64,000 nt of DNA from NCBI GenBank assembly GCA_003598975.1, contig QZIJ01000074.1, forward strand, positions 1-64,000. Direction: 5' to 3'. This DNA is from Anaerolineaceae bacterium. Its GTDB lineage: Bacteria > Chloroflexota > Anaerolineae > Anaerolineales > Villigracilaceae. Shown piece by piece: positions 24,584 through 33,691 of this stretch. Positions within the stretch are counted from its first letter, which is position 1. Each line of letters opens with the position of its first letter. Made by a program: the position numbers and the translations under genes. Below the pieces are notes generated by a model, which was not told where the DNA came from, did no database searches, and worked only from the letters and a program-made list of their open reading frames with translations.

Positions 24584-25525
24584 CTAATCTCCAGATGCAA
24601 TAAAGCTGGCAGGGACGCAAGTAAAGCCCAGACCGACCGAATATGAGTCTGTCACGCCATCCTGGCCCGGACTGAATTTGCCGGAAGCATCTAGCAGGTC
24701 CAGGTCAGGGGAGACCGCAATCATCAACAGGGGATTGTTCTCAAGCTCCTGCGTGACAATTACCCCGTCATGGTCGGCATCGAAAATTGGCAGGAGGGCG
24801 TTTGCCGCATCCTGATTGTTTGTGATGATTTGATTGAGTCCGCTGGCAATCGCTGGGAGAAGATTGTCGCGGAAATCGTCGACTGTCACGCCGCCGCCCA
24901 GTTTTCCGTTCGAACAACCCTTCGCGCTGGTATCGGCTTCGAGACGCACCCCGATCAAATTCACCTCAATCGGCTGGCCTAGTAAAAACATCTGGATGCG
25001 TGCCGCTCCCTGACCGCCTGTAAAGTGGCCGTTCGTAAGGGAACCAATAATCGGCGAGTTGGCAGGCACAGCGGAATCGACCGTGAAATTGTCCGCGCCA
25101 TCGAAGCGGGGTGCCGACTGGGCCTTTTGGCCCAGGAATATGGACCACGAAACACTCGAGTCGTTCAAGGGATCATCCGCCTTCACCACGTGAAGCGAAA
25201 CCAGATGACCGGAGCTAACTTCCTGATCGAGGGTCGATTGCAAATTAAGGTTTGGGGCTGCAGAGGTGAGCAAGGTGAGCAGCTCTCCAAACTTATTATC
25301 GGGTTTCTGTTGTGAATCTTCGTCTATGTTCAAGGCAAAATCCTGTGTTTGCGCCTGAGTTGTCGGTATCAGCAGTTTGTTGGTGACAAAATGATATTGT
25401 ACGCCTGTGGCAGGGGGAACCGCCGGGGTTTGTGTCGGCGCGGGCGTTGGTTTGATCACATTGCAGGCAACCAGCAACAAAATCAGGCTGGTACTTGCAA
25501 CAACAAAAACATTATTCTTTTTCAT
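24584..25525 (-). CDS. Lipoprotein with EF-hand-like calcium loop (313 aa)
   Basis: The signal peptide ends in LLLVACN, a lipobox, followed by a Pro/Thr linker (PTPAPTQTPAVPP). Near residue 250 DADHDGVIVTQEL fits the EF-hand DxDxDGxIxxxE loop. The rest is strand-rich without a recognised family. It is probably exported and lipid-anchored. Transcription probably ends before the copy 1 promoter element. Confidence 0.75.
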   Translation of the reverse strand: MKKNNVFVVASTSLILLLVACNVIKPTPAPTQTPAVPPATGVQYHFVTNKLLIPTTQAQTQDFALNIDEDSQQKPDNKFGELLTLLTSAAPNLNLQSTLDQEVSSGHLVSLHVVKADDPLNDSSVSWSIFLGQKAQSAPRFDGADNFTVDSAVPANSPIIGSLTNGHFTGGQGAARIQMFLLGQPIEVNLIGVRLEADTSAKGCSNGKLGGGVTVDDFRDNLLPAIASGLNQIITNNQDAANALLPIFDADHDGVIVTQELENNPLLMIAVSPDLDLLDASGKFSPGQDGVTDSYSVGLGFTCVPASFIASGD

Positions 25526-25618
25526 GCTTGATCTCCTGTTTTGGATCGTGGGTTGCTCATGATGATTTCTGTGCCCTCATCAATAAGCAGGAAGCATACA
25601 ACCGTCAATGTTATTCCG

Positions 25619-26122
25619 TCACTGACAGCCATAGGTGATCGTGCTGGAACTTGCCCGCCATTCCGTGTTGAAGGCTTCAACGAAATAACTCAATGCTTTT
25701 CCCTTGGCAACGAAAGCGACATCAACATAATATGTGGAATTTGGCGCCAAGGTCGCAATGGCCTGCTCATCCCGATAGACTGTATAGCCTTCTTCGTTTT
25801 CGGAGCGATCATCCCAAGTCAGTTCCATTGTCATGGTGCCACCGCCAGCAGAAAATTCGCAGGTGTAGGTATAAATCGACCAGACCGGAGTATTGGGTGG
25901 AAAAGGCGTGGATATTGGCAGGGCAGGCCCCGTCGGCGTGTCATATGTTGGCATGACGGCGGCTGTTTGGGTCCGGGCGTTACCATCTTGTAAGGTTTTC
26001 ACAACAACGAAGCCAGTTAGGTTCTGGCTGATTGTTTGGGTTGACATGCCTGATTCAACTGACAGGTTGCAGGCTGAAAGAGCAGTCATAAGCGAAAGAA
26101 ATATGGAGAGAAACTTGAACAT
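25619..26122 (-). CDS. Lipoprotein with fibronectin type III-like domain (167 aa)
   Basis: ATG 26122 gives a clean signal peptide with lipobox ALSACN; longer upstream frames cross the promoter element. The C-terminal ~85 residues fit an Fn3 fold (LTWDDRSENEEGYTVYRDEQ, NSTYYVDV, YFVEAFNTEWRASSS). It is likely an exported surface protein. The 5' leader from the copy 2 promoter is about 90 nt. Confidence 0.75.
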   Translation of the reverse strand: MFKFLSIFLSLMTALSACNLSVESGMSTQTISQNLTGFVVVKTLQDGNARTQTAAVMPTYDTPTGPALPISTPFPPNTPVWSIYTYTCEFSAGGGTMTMELTWDDRSENEEGYTVYRDEQAIATLAPNSTYYVDVAFVAKGKALSYFVEAFNTEWRASSSTITYGCQ

Positions 26123-26219
26123 TTTCAATCTTGCCTTTGTAATTGCAACGAAGGTAAATTCAGTACAATTCAATTCACACGAATCTGTTGAAATACGGTG
26201 ACTCGTGTTGGTTACTATA

Positions 26220-26288
26220 ATCATAAACACAACAAGTCCCAACCGCATCCATCGGTCGGGGTGTGTTGTTCTCCGCCACTTGGGGGAG
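26220..26288 (-). promoter_or_regulatory. Shared bipartite promoter element, copy 2
   Basis: P1 (CTCCCCCAAGTGGCGGAG) is perfect; P2 arms are degenerate (CACCCCGACC/GGTTGGGACT). -10 is TATGAT (26220-26225). The spacings 25 and 20 are kept. Precedes the Fn3 lipoprotein. Confidence 0.7.
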
Positions 26289-26326
26289 AACCCTGATGTT
26301 GCCGCCGCATATATCCAATTAATTTT

Positions 26327-27232
26327 TTATTGACGTATTTTGGCTGCCGTTTCTTTTGGAGACTGTTTGAGTTGGAAATAAGCAACGCTTAGGTAAGCGC
26401 CAAAGAGAAAAATGAGACCGCTCAAATATGCCCAGGCGAGAAAGGCGATAATAGTTGCCACTGAGCCATAGATCAAATTCGAGATGGAGAGGTAGGTGGA
26501 AACAAAAGATAGGAAGGCTTTCTTGGCCAACTCCCATAGAAGCCCAGCCCCGATCGCGCCGGGTAATATCTCTCGCCAGGTGGAGACCCCGTGCGGGAGC
26601 AGCATATAAAGTGCCATGAACATGATAACATCGAGTAAGACAGCCAGCACCAGACTGACACCTCCCGTCATCGAGATGATCGAGTCTGGTAACAGGGTGC
26701 GAAGATGGGCAAACATACTCCCGGCAAAGGAAGCCAGGAAAAGAATCGGTCCCACGAAGGTCAGGACGAATAATATGGCTAGGCCGCGCCGCTTCCAGAC
26801 GGCACGTCGTTGTTTAGCACCCCAGATTTGATTCAAGGTGTGAGTAAAAGTATAAAAAACTGTTGAGGCGGACCAGATCAGACCGAGCAAAGCCACGCCG
26901 GCAACTGGTCCGCGCGCCTCGATAATTTCATCAATATTTTGCCCCAACAACTGGCCCATAGCCGGTGCAATAAACTCCAGCCTTTGAATGATGATTTGCC
27001 GGTCTACGGCCGGGCCAAGGATATAGCTGGCAATGGAAATACTTAGAAGGGTAATGGGAAAGAGGGAGAAGAGTGCGAAATAGGCAATCGCCGCGGCAGT
27101 AATCGCAGTATCAGGCTTCAGGGCTTCATTTGTCGCGCTCGCCAACATTCCTAACCACCCGCGAGTGCGTGCATTGATCTTATTTCCAATGCGGACAATC
27201 TGTTGTCCAAGTTGTGCAAAATACTTATCCAT
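26327..27232 (-). CDS. YihY/BrkB-family membrane protein
   Basis: 301 residues with six helices and the family signatures IAYFALFSLFPITLLSISIA near the N-terminus and LLWELAKKAFLSFVSTY with YGSVATIIAFLAWAYLSG later. YihY proteins were once called RNase BN but are membrane proteins of uncertain, possibly transport, function. It stands alone between the Fn3 lipoprotein and the AI-2E pair. Confidence 0.9.
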   Translation of the reverse strand: MDKYFAQLGQQIVRIGNKINARTRGWLGMLASATNEALKPDTAITAAAIAYFALFSLFPITLLSISIASYILGPAVDRQIIIQRLEFIAPAMGQLLGQNIDEIIEARGPVAGVALLGLIWSASTVFYTFTHTLNQIWGAKQRRAVWKRRGLAILFVLTFVGPILFLASFAGSMFAHLRTLLPDSIISMTGGVSLVLAVLLDVIMFMALYMLLPHGVSTWREILPGAIGAGLLWELAKKAFLSFVSTYLSISNLIYGSVATIIAFLAWAYLSGLIFLFGAYLSVAYFQLKQSPKETAAKIRQ

Positions 27233-27288
27233 TTTGGGTTAGGTCATTCTATATTTGTTCATAGTTGCAGATTACCCATTTTCGCTTG

Positions 27289-28503
27289 TTAAGGCTGGGG
27301 CAGGTGAAATGGATTGGACGGTTCAGCAGGATGGGTCAATTGTAGTATTGGTTCAGCTTTTTCAATCAGATGGGTAAGCCGCTCCATGCTGCTGGTCACC
27401 AACCGCGGAGGCTTTTCCTTCATCTCCCGGATGGCAACCTCCAGTTGCGCCTGCCGTTCTTTGAGATCCGAAACCTGGGTAGCAACTCCGACGGCCAGAC
27501 GGTTGCTGACCAAAAGATTCCACAGGATTTGACTCACAACAGACAGAGGCGGCGCTACGAGGATGCCGACAAGACCAAAAGCATCCGCCATGGCCAGGAT
27601 TATGATCAGGGTCAGGATCGGATTATTCCATTTGCGCCTGTAAAGGCGCGGCTCTACCCATACTTGCAGGGCAATTAGGACAACGAGTGTATATAGAACG
27701 GTAAACAGACTGAGTTGTACACTGGTCAACAGTCCAATGGTCAGTGGCAGAATAATCGCCAGAGGTGCCCCTATTACGGGAATCAACCACGCCAGCGAGC
27801 CAATCAGCGCCAGAAGCGTTGGATAGGATGACCCGAACAGCCAATAACCGAGACCTAATAGCAATCCTGCCAGAAGGCTTTGGATGATTTCGCTGCGTAT
27901 GTAGGCCCCAAGATCAGCCTCGATGGTGCGCCAGATACTCCGCGCTCGTTTGCGCTGTCCAGAGGGCAGCAACGAGAGCCAGAGTCTTTCAAAATGAATT
28001 TGGTTGATACTCCAATAGATGCTCAAGAACAAAATGACGAGCGCACCTGCCACAACACCGCCAAAATCCTGCGTAAAGCCTAACACAGCGGGCAGCACAA
28101 GCTGACCCTGTTCGCCGGTTACTGCTTCAAAGAGTTTATCCGGCGTAGGCAGCCATGTTGCCAGCGTTAGTTGGAACGAACCGCCTTCCAGCCAGGGCGG
28201 CAAGTTCCAGGCATTTTGCACCGAAAGGGTTTGACTTAATTGTTGAATATCACCGATCAAAAACCTGCCGACCAGATATGGTGCGAAACTAAAACCACCA
28301 AGGCCAACCAGACACAACAAAACCAAGGCTAGGCGCGTTACCAGGTTGCGTCTGGCCCAGCCTTTAAAAAACGGGCGAACCGTTGCCGCAAGTGCGAGTG
28401 AGATTAGAACGTAAACAACCACAATGTGAAACTGCCACAGCACCACCAGCACCAGCAGGGTGGTCATAACCGCCGCAACAGAAACCACCAATTGCTTTGT
28501 CAT
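27289..28503 (-). CDS. AI-2E-family transporter, copy 2
   Basis: 404 residues; eight helices with the AI-2E (PF01594) features: N-terminal pair of helices, a long soluble loop, then LLLGLGYWLFGSSYPTLLALIG and a PVIGAPLAIILPLTIGLL box. Family members export signals, act in Na+/H+ exchange or are uncharacterised. Its ATG overlaps the stop of the preceding copy (ATGA), and a C-terminal amphipathic tail follows the last helix. Confidence 0.88.
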   Translation of the reverse strand: MTKQLVVSVAAVMTTLLVLVVLWQFHIVVVYVLISLALAATVRPFFKGWARRNLVTRLALVLLCLVGLGGFSFAPYLVGRFLIGDIQQLSQTLSVQNAWNLPPWLEGGSFQLTLATWLPTPDKLFEAVTGEQGQLVLPAVLGFTQDFGGVVAGALVILFLSIYWSINQIHFERLWLSLLPSGQRKRARSIWRTIEADLGAYIRSEIIQSLLAGLLLGLGYWLFGSSYPTLLALIGSLAWLIPVIGAPLAIILPLTIGLLTSVQLSLFTVLYTLVVLIALQVWVEPRLYRRKWNNPILTLIIILAMADAFGLVGILVAPPLSVVSQILWNLLVSNRLAVGVATQVSDLKERQAQLEVAIREMKEKPPRLVTSSMERLTHLIEKAEPILQLTHPAEPSNPFHLPQP

Positions 28504-29774
28504 GGCGTATCCGTAGTACTGGCTTGAGCTAAAAGCATATCAAGGTCGGTTGTGATGGCTTCGATCTCATCCATTACCTGATCGATCTGCTTAACCCTTA
28601 AGTCTGAGCCCCCTTTCTTAAGACGCGCCTGTTTGCGCAGATCCTGCGCCAGATCCTGTGCTTCATAGCGCAGGCGACTGGAATAATCGCGTCCGGCTGA
28701 GGCTTCCGGTTCCATTGCTTCCGGGTGAAAGACGAAGCGATCTAGTAAGAGTTGAATGATCGCCGCCATGGGAATTGCCATGAGCGCTCCGGCAAGACCG
28801 AAAAAAGAGCTAAAAGCAAAGATCGCTAGGAGCGTGACGAATGGATTGACGCCCACTGCCTTGCGCATAACGCGCGGCACCAGCAGGTTGTTTTCCAGCT
28901 GCTGAATAACGATCGTCACAATGATGACCCAAATCAACTTGTCAGACCCGATGGACAGTCCAACAAGCGCCGCGGGAATGGCGCCAAGCAACGGGCCGAT
29001 CATTGGGACAGCTTCCAGCACACCTGCGATAAGCGCCAACGCCAGGGCATTGGGCAAGCCGATGAGCAGATAAGCGATTAGCGCCATGATACCTATGACC
29101 AGGCAAAGGATGCCTTGTCCAGCTATGTAGAAACCAACCTTGGTCTCCATGGCTGATATCAGTTCGTGAACACTTTCCCGCTTTTGTTGTGGGACCAGCA
29201 ACAACAACGATTGGATCGTTCGCGGTCCATCAAGTGTCCAGTAAAAAGTTAGTACCAGAATAACGACAGCGGTAAAACTTCCCTTTGCTGCCAATGTTAT
29301 GTAGTCCAGAACCTGCTCCGCCGAAGCCAGCATCTCTTCTCCCGTTTGTGGCACGGGTTGTAAGCCGGGTAATGTTGCGGGGAGAAACTCACTTAGACGC
29401 AGGATCAACGGATCGGGATAATTAACCATCCACTCGCGCAGGTTTTGATAGTAATCCGGTATCACGGCTGAAATTGTTATTCCCTGCTCGATGATCAATG
29501 GGAATAACAACAGAATGAAACCGATCAATAAGACCAGCAGCAGAATGTAGACCAAAAGAACGCCCACGATCCTGGGTAATCCACGCTGATGCAGCCAGGC
29601 TACGGCCGGCCTGATAACTGTGCCCATCACAATGGCGATGAATAATATGAAAACCACCTGGTAGAACCGATAGAGAAGCCAAAATCCAAGGACAACGGAA
29701 GCGAGCACCAGAGTCGCCCACACGACCCGCTGGAATGTCCATTCATATGCTGGCAAAGGTGAATGAAGCGTCAT
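28500..29774 (-). CDS. AI-2E-family transporter, copy 1
   Basis: 424 residues from ATG 29774, one base after the PAP2 stop. It has the same eight-helix plan as the next gene (VLLVYILLLVLLIGFILLLF, EAVPMIGPLLGAIPAALVGL, QQLENNLLVPRVM). A C-terminal charged tail carries a helical region (EIEAITTDLDMLLAQAS). It belongs to an operon DAG-kinase-like, PAP2, AI-2E, AI-2E, suggesting an envelope-lipid or stress role. Confidence 0.88.
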   Translation of the reverse strand: MTLHSPLPAYEWTFQRVVWATLVLASVVLGFWLLYRFYQVVFILFIAIVMGTVIRPAVAWLHQRGLPRIVGVLLVYILLLVLLIGFILLLFPLIIEQGITISAVIPDYYQNLREWMVNYPDPLILRLSEFLPATLPGLQPVPQTGEEMLASAEQVLDYITLAAKGSFTAVVILVLTFYWTLDGPRTIQSLLLLVPQQKRESVHELISAMETKVGFYIAGQGILCLVIGIMALIAYLLIGLPNALALALIAGVLEAVPMIGPLLGAIPAALVGLSIGSDKLIWVIIVTIVIQQLENNLLVPRVMRKAVGVNPFVTLLAIFAFSSFFGLAGALMAIPMAAIIQLLLDRFVFHPEAMEPEASAGRDYSSRLRYEAQDLAQDLRKQARLKKGGSDLRVKQIDQVMDEIEAITTDLDMLLAQASTTDTP

Positions 29775-29775
29775 C

Positions 29776-30531
29776 TTATGAACCTGCAGAATCCAACAAG
29801 GCCGCGAGAATTCCCCACACTGATCCAAGTACAACACCTGCAATGACATCTCTTGGATAGTGCGCGCCGACGTAGATGCGCGTAAAACCGACCAGGGCGG
29901 CTACTGCATAAAGAACAATAATGGCTGGCATTCCAGGCTGGAAGTGATGGATGAACAGCGTCATCAGGAAAAATATCTGGCTTGTATGACCGCTGGGAAA
30001 GGAATCACCTTTTTCCCGCCAACCGATCACGCGTGCTTTATCGAGAGAACGAAATGGACGGTCGCGTTTGGATAACGCCTTGATAATTTCAACCAGCAAC
30101 CAAAGTGTGAGGGTGCCGAAGATGATCATAATGGCGAGGCGGCGATCGTTCAGGATAAAAAAAAGGAATGCGGTCATAAATGCGGTCAGCATATTGCCAA
30201 GCTGTGTTACAAGCCACATGATGCGATCCAGCCATCCAGGATAGCCCCACATATTGAGGATCATAAAAACCCGGGTGTCCAGGCGGTGACCGGCGCTCCA
30301 AATCAAGGACAACGTGATCATGGCAAAAAGTAAAAGCAAAACGAACAACCCGCGTTGGGCGCTCAATGCCGCCCAAAGTGACGCCCGTGTCTCGTCCGGC
30401 AGCCAGACGAGGAACAACATCAGCCCCGTTACCAGGATGATCAGGAAGACAGGGCGTCGTCTGTTGGCAGACCAAAAAGAAGCCTCGTGTACCTGCACCG
30501 GTAAAGGCGTCTGCTCGGAACCGCTAGCCAT
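29776..30531 (-). CDS. PAP2-family membrane phosphatase
   Basis: 251 residues with about six helices. All three PAP2 motifs are present: KALSKRDRP, FPSGHTS and TRIYVGAHYPRDV (His and Asp catalytic). Such enzymes dephosphorylate phosphatidate, undecaprenyl pyrophosphate or similar lipids. It overlaps the lipid-kinase-like gene by 8 bases, so kinase and phosphatase are co-expressed and could act on the same lipid. Confidence 0.92.
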   Translation of the reverse strand: MASGSEQTPLPVQVHEASFWSANRRRPVFLIILVTGLMLFLVWLPDETRASLWAALSAQRGLFVLLLLFAMITLSLIWSAGHRLDTRVFMILNMWGYPGWLDRIMWLVTQLGNMLTAFMTAFLFFILNDRRLAIMIIFGTLTLWLLVEIIKALSKRDRPFRSLDKARVIGWREKGDSFPSGHTSQIFFLMTLFIHHFQPGMPAIIVLYAVAALVGFTRIYVGAHYPRDVIAGVVLGSVWGILAALLDSAGS

Positions 30532-31513
30532 TGACTGCCGCCTTTGAATCCGTCAACTTGGCGGTGTCCCGCTGTCCAGTAAGCGCGGAACCGGCCATCA
30601 CCGTCAGGGCGCGCGGATGGACATGAACGGACAATGTCCCCTGACCTAACGGATTACCGTCGGCAAGGATGGGCATTTGCGGCTTGGAAACGATCCTCAC
30701 ATGCTTGGCGCGGTAATGCTTGATACCGGAATCTCCCGCCGGGCCGCCGCGCGAAGACACTGCATAAGAAAGCATGTTCAGTTTGCTCATGTCTGAAAAA
30801 GTGAATACGTCGAGACGGCCATCCTTGAAGGATACTTTGGATGAAATCTGGAAGTGTGGTCCAAGAAAGGGCATATTTGTGATTAACATCATGTGCGCCG
30901 TGGTAGTGAGGTGTTTATGCCCGTCCAGAATCATGCGCAGCCGCGAGGGTGTTGCGGAGATAAATGTTGATAATAATTCCCCGATCTTTGCCAGATCGCC
31001 GTGTTGGAGATCGTCGGCCATGGGATATAGGTCCGACAAGAGGCCGAGCGCCGCGACTTCCAGAAACCAATGACGGGAATGTCCACAGTGGACTCGCCCT
31101 ACATCGATCTTCAACCGCCGTCCGTGACGCAATAGGGAAACAGAATTGACGATATCTCCGGTGATCCCCAGATTGAAAGCGACATTATTTCGCGTGCCGG
31201 TCGGGATGATGCCGAGGATCGCATCACTTTCAACCATGGCGCCCACGACGCTGTCGATCGTCCCGTCGCCGCCCGCCACGACGATCAGTTTGATGCCCGT
31301 CTTAATGGCGTCTTGCACAACCCTTTCCAGATCGCTGTCCGGGCGCACGGTATGAACCTCGGGCAAAATCTGCTGATCCTGCATCTCTGAAAGGATGCTG
31401 ACAAGTTGCTGAGGCGAGTCTTCCGGCCGACCGGAGCCTGCATTAAAGATCAATTTTGCCCGCAGTGGGCGGCGGGAGGTTGATTTGAACTTGCTTGACA
31501 TGGATGCCTGCAT
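30524..31513 (-). CDS. Diacylglycerol kinase-like lipid kinase (DAGK_cat)
   Basis: 329 residues. KLIFNAGSG begins the domain; the nucleotide-binding motif is VVAGGDGTIDSVVGAM, followed by LGIIPTGTRNNVAFNLGI. Members (DgkB, YegS, sphingosine-kinase-like) phosphorylate diacylglycerol or similar lipids on the cytoplasmic face. It is the first gene of a four-gene lipid/permease operon. Confidence 0.9.
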   Translation of the reverse strand: MQASMSSKFKSTSRRPLRAKLIFNAGSGRPEDSPQQLVSILSEMQDQQILPEVHTVRPDSDLERVVQDAIKTGIKLIVVAGGDGTIDSVVGAMVESDAILGIIPTGTRNNVAFNLGITGDIVNSVSLLRHGRRLKIDVGRVHCGHSRHWFLEVAALGLLSDLYPMADDLQHGDLAKIGELLSTFISATPSRLRMILDGHKHLTTTAHMMLITNMPFLGPHFQISSKVSFKDGRLDVFTFSDMSKLNMLSYAVSSRGGPAGDSGIKHYRAKHVRIVSKPQMPILADGNPLGQGTLSVHVHPRALTVMAGSALTGQRDTAKLTDSKAAVNG

Positions 31514-31562
31514 TTCAAATCCTGATTTTGCCCAAAAAATTCATCCGGGCAGAATCTCATAA

Positions 31563-31595
31563 GGAGCACAGCCTCACGCTGAGAGGCTGTGCTCC
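31563..31595 (-). terminator. Hairpin after the 50-aa membrane gene
   Basis: GGAGCACAGCCTC pairs perfectly with GAGGCTGTGCTCC (13 bp) around a 7-nt loop. On the - strand a short T-containing tail follows. It lies between the small gene at 31616 and the lipid-kinase gene and probably ends the former's transcript. Confidence 0.65.
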
Positions 31596-31615
31596 AGACG
31601 AACATCGACGCAGGG

Positions 31616-31768
31616 TTAGCGGTTGATGATGAACAAAACACCTGCGATCAGCGCGCAGATTCCCGCGATGACATTGACTATTGCGCCAAGACCTACACCA
31701 AGAAGACTCAGGCCGGTGACGATTAGGAAGATTCCGAGCAAGATCCATTTCGCTTGATTCAAATGCAT
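31616..31768 (-). CDS. Small two-helix membrane protein (50 aa)
   Basis: AAAGGAG precedes ATG 31768. The peptide MHLNQAKWILLGIFLIVTGL continues into a second helix (IVNVIAGICALIAGVLFIINR). It resembles the many small hydrophobic stress-locus proteins of this block. No specific family is claimed. Confidence 0.65.
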   Translation of the reverse strand: MHLNQAKWILLGIFLIVTGLSLLGVGLGAIVNVIAGICALIAGVLFIINR

Positions 31769-31843
31769 TTTATTTCTCCTTTGGGTTAATGTTGACTGGG
31801 TGATTTAACTTTCACAACACGTCGACACAGATGGGTGTCAGCC

Positions 31844-32197
31844 CTAGGAACTTTGGATCGCCTTTTTCCCGGCTTGCGCGGCTTCGGAGACGTGCTCCAA
31901 TTGCTCGACCACCAGCGCCTGGCCTTGATGCAATAATTCTTGGGCCTTCCGGCGCCCACCCATGGTGATTTTGTCCCGGTTCGCGCGTACTTGCGCCATC
32001 GTATCTTCGATCATTTCGGTCGTCCGGTCACGCAATTCGATGCTTTTTTCCTTGATTTGCGTTCTGGTATCTTCTCCAGATTGCGGCGCCAGCAACAGCA
32101 TTGTCAGTGCGCCAGCCAGGGCGCCGACCAGCAGTCCTACCAAAACGGACAGAATATTGGTGTTGTGGTATTCCGGTTCTTGATTCTCGTGGGACAT
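31844..32197 (-). CDS. YtxH-domain protein
   Basis: 117 residues: one N-terminal helix (VLVGLLVGALAGALTMLLLAP) followed directly by the YtxH-type QSGEDTRTQIKEKSIELRD amphipathic helix and a long charged helical tail. YtxH proteins are general-stress proteins of unknown mechanism in Firmicutes and elsewhere. It lies next to other stress-type genes (YggT-like, GlsB, CsbD). Confidence 0.85.
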   Translation of the reverse strand: MSHENQEPEYHNTNILSVLVGLLVGALAGALTMLLLAPQSGEDTRTQIKEKSIELRDRTTEMIEDTMAQVRANRDKITMGGRRKAQELLHQGQALVVEQLEHVSEAAQAGKKAIQSS

Positions 32198-32283
32198 TAT
32201 GTTTTCTCCTTTTCGTCTGAGGGCGGTATGTGTTTGTTACGATGGCCGGGTTGAATACGCAGGTCAAACCACCTGGCCAGAGT

Positions 32284-32460
32284 TCACTTGTAATGTTGAT
32301 TCCGAAGGTAGATACCGGCATCCTGTTGCTCCTCTTCCGTAAATCGAGTAAGAGCGGCCAGCCAATTTAGGATGCCATGAAAGATCTGCATGACGGCAAA
32401 CACGCGGGGTGCCTGCTGTGCGTCGTCTGATCCTTGTTTACGGAAGAAGAACCTGTCCAT
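32284..32460 (-). CDS. Small protein of unknown function (58 aa)
   Basis: The ATG at 32460 opens a frame MDRFFFRKQGSDDAQQAPRV followed by FHGILNWLAALTRFTEEEQQ. A weak AGAGG lies upstream. Composition is normal for a soluble or peripheral protein, with an amphipathic middle. It follows the YggT-like gene by 16 bases and is likely in the same transcript. Confidence 0.45.
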   Translation of the reverse strand: MDRFFFRKQGSDDAQQAPRVFAVMQIFHGILNWLAALTRFTEEEQQDAGIYLRNQHYK

Positions 32461-32476
32461 GCGTGCCTCTTTGTAT

Positions 32477-32890
32477 TTATCGGGAAGTATGGCTCTCGCT
32501 GGTGCTGGTTTCAGTCACTGCCACCACCGGACCGCGCGGGCGGTAAAAGATTACCCAAACTATTCTTTCGATCACCCATGCGATCAAGGCATAGACTGCC
32601 ATGGCAAAGAATGAGGAAAGTTCCAGCACCATGCCGCCGGCAGAAGGTGTTGCCGTCATTCCTGCAAAGGGCCAAAGGAACAGGTTGGTAAATCCATAGA
32701 TCAAGGCAACAATCGGACTGTCCGGATTAGCCGCGATCAACTTCAGCCCGATACGGAGCGCGATGAGGCCTTCGAGAATGCCTAGGAACAGCCAGATCAA
32801 TTGCGTGGCCTTAAAAGAGAAGATGCGTTGCTCTCGTTCCGGTTCGTTTTGTGTTGTTCTTACTTCGGATACTCTATTTTCGCTTGACAT
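32477..32890 (-). CDS. YggT-family membrane protein
   Basis: 137 residues from ATG 32890 (GAAAGG upstream). A polar N-terminus is followed by TQLIWLFLGILEGLIALRIG, IYGFTNLFLWPFAGM and a third helix, matching YggT. YggT proteins are implicated in osmotic stress and division in other bacteria. The long upstream extension to 33010 lacks a ribosome-binding site. Confidence 0.75.
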   Translation of the reverse strand: MSSENRVSEVRTTQNEPEREQRIFSFKATQLIWLFLGILEGLIALRIGLKLIAANPDSPIVALIYGFTNLFLWPFAGMTATPSAGGMVLELSSFFAMAVYALIAWVIERIVWVIFYRPRGPVVAVTETSTSESHTSR

Positions 32891-33035
32891 GTTAACCTTT
32901 CTTTCTGAGGCCGGTTCCGATAAACAATGGGAAAACCATCCTCGCTGATGGATACGTTTTTTGTCATGAATAAATTTTACAGGCAGGGGTTGACGCTCCT
33001 GCCTGTTCAAAGAGCAAATTCAACCGCAATCAGCG

Positions 33036-33290
33036 TTAGCGGCGGACCATCTTAAAGATCCACAGCAGAACAACGGAGCCCAGCAGTGTTACCAGCATGG
33101 TTGGGATGGTGATGGCATCGTTGATCGTCCCGATTCCCAATAGTGGGCTGATGAAGTAACCAGCCAGGAAGGCGCCAATGACACCGACCACGATGTCGAG
33201 TATCAGGCCTTGTTGCGAATTCGTCCGCATGATCCTGCTGGCAATGTAGCCGACGATCGCTCCAGCAATGAGATAGATGATGATGTTCAT
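33036..33290 (-). CDS. GlsB/YeaQ/YmgE-family membrane protein
   Basis: 84 residues, three helices, with the family core AGAIVGYIASRIMRTNSQQG and VGVIGAFLAGYFISPLLG. These transglycosylase-associated-like proteins are induced by envelope and acid stress in other bacteria. Its leader contains two hairpins (33313-33337 and 33349-33374). A paralogue and a decayed copy occur at 40 kb. Confidence 0.88.
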   Translation of the reverse strand: MNIIIYLIAGAIVGYIASRIMRTNSQQGLILDIVVGVIGAFLAGYFISPLLGIGTINDAITIPTMLVTLLGSVVLLWIFKMVRR

Positions 33291-33348
33291 TTGTTTTTCC
33301 TTTTTTTGAGAGGACACACAGTTGCCCGTGTGTGTGATTTTCGATCGC

Positions 33349-33374
33349 AATCCCTTCTTATGAGAAAAGGGATT
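33349..33374 (-). other. Hairpin AATCCCTT/AAGGGATT between csbD-like and glsB-like genes
   Basis: An 8-bp perfect stem with a 10-nt loop, without a T-run, 20 bases after the CsbD-like stop. A second hairpin with ACACAC/GTGTGT arms follows at 33313-33337. They may attenuate or stabilise the transcript. Confidence 0.4.
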
Positions 33375-33392
33375 AGAGTTCTTCCGCCGCGA

Positions 33393-33632
33393 TCATTTCG
33401 CGGGGGTGGGTTGAGTTTTACTTTTCAGGGTGGCCTCATACTCCGTTACACGCTTGTCGATTTCATCGGCTGCTTTCTCACGTGTATAGCCATATTTCTC
33501 CTGAAGTATCCCGGTTAAGACCTCGAATTTGCCGGCGGCCCGATCCAGGTCATCGTCGGTAAGTTTGCCCCACCAGGCTTTGGCCTCGCCCCGGATTTGT
33601 TTCCACTTGCCTTCGAATACATCTTTGTTCAT
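33393..33632 (-). CDS. CsbD-family stress protein
   Basis: 79 residues starting MNKDVFEGKWKQIRGEAKAW, the classic CsbD start, followed by WWGKLTDDDLDRAAGKFE and QEKYGYTREKAADEIDKRV. CsbD is a sigma-B-type general-stress protein in Bacillus; its molecular role is unknown. The gene sits next to GlsB and YtxH, the same combination seen in many stress loci. Confidence 0.95.
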   Translation of the reverse strand: MNKDVFEGKWKQIRGEAKAWWGKLTDDDLDRAAGKFEVLTGILQEKYGYTREKAADEIDKRVTEYEATLKSKTQPTPAK

Positions 33633-33691
33633 GGTTGATCCTCCTTTGGATCATTTGAAAACTTACATGTTTGCATTGGCACTTTTGCCCG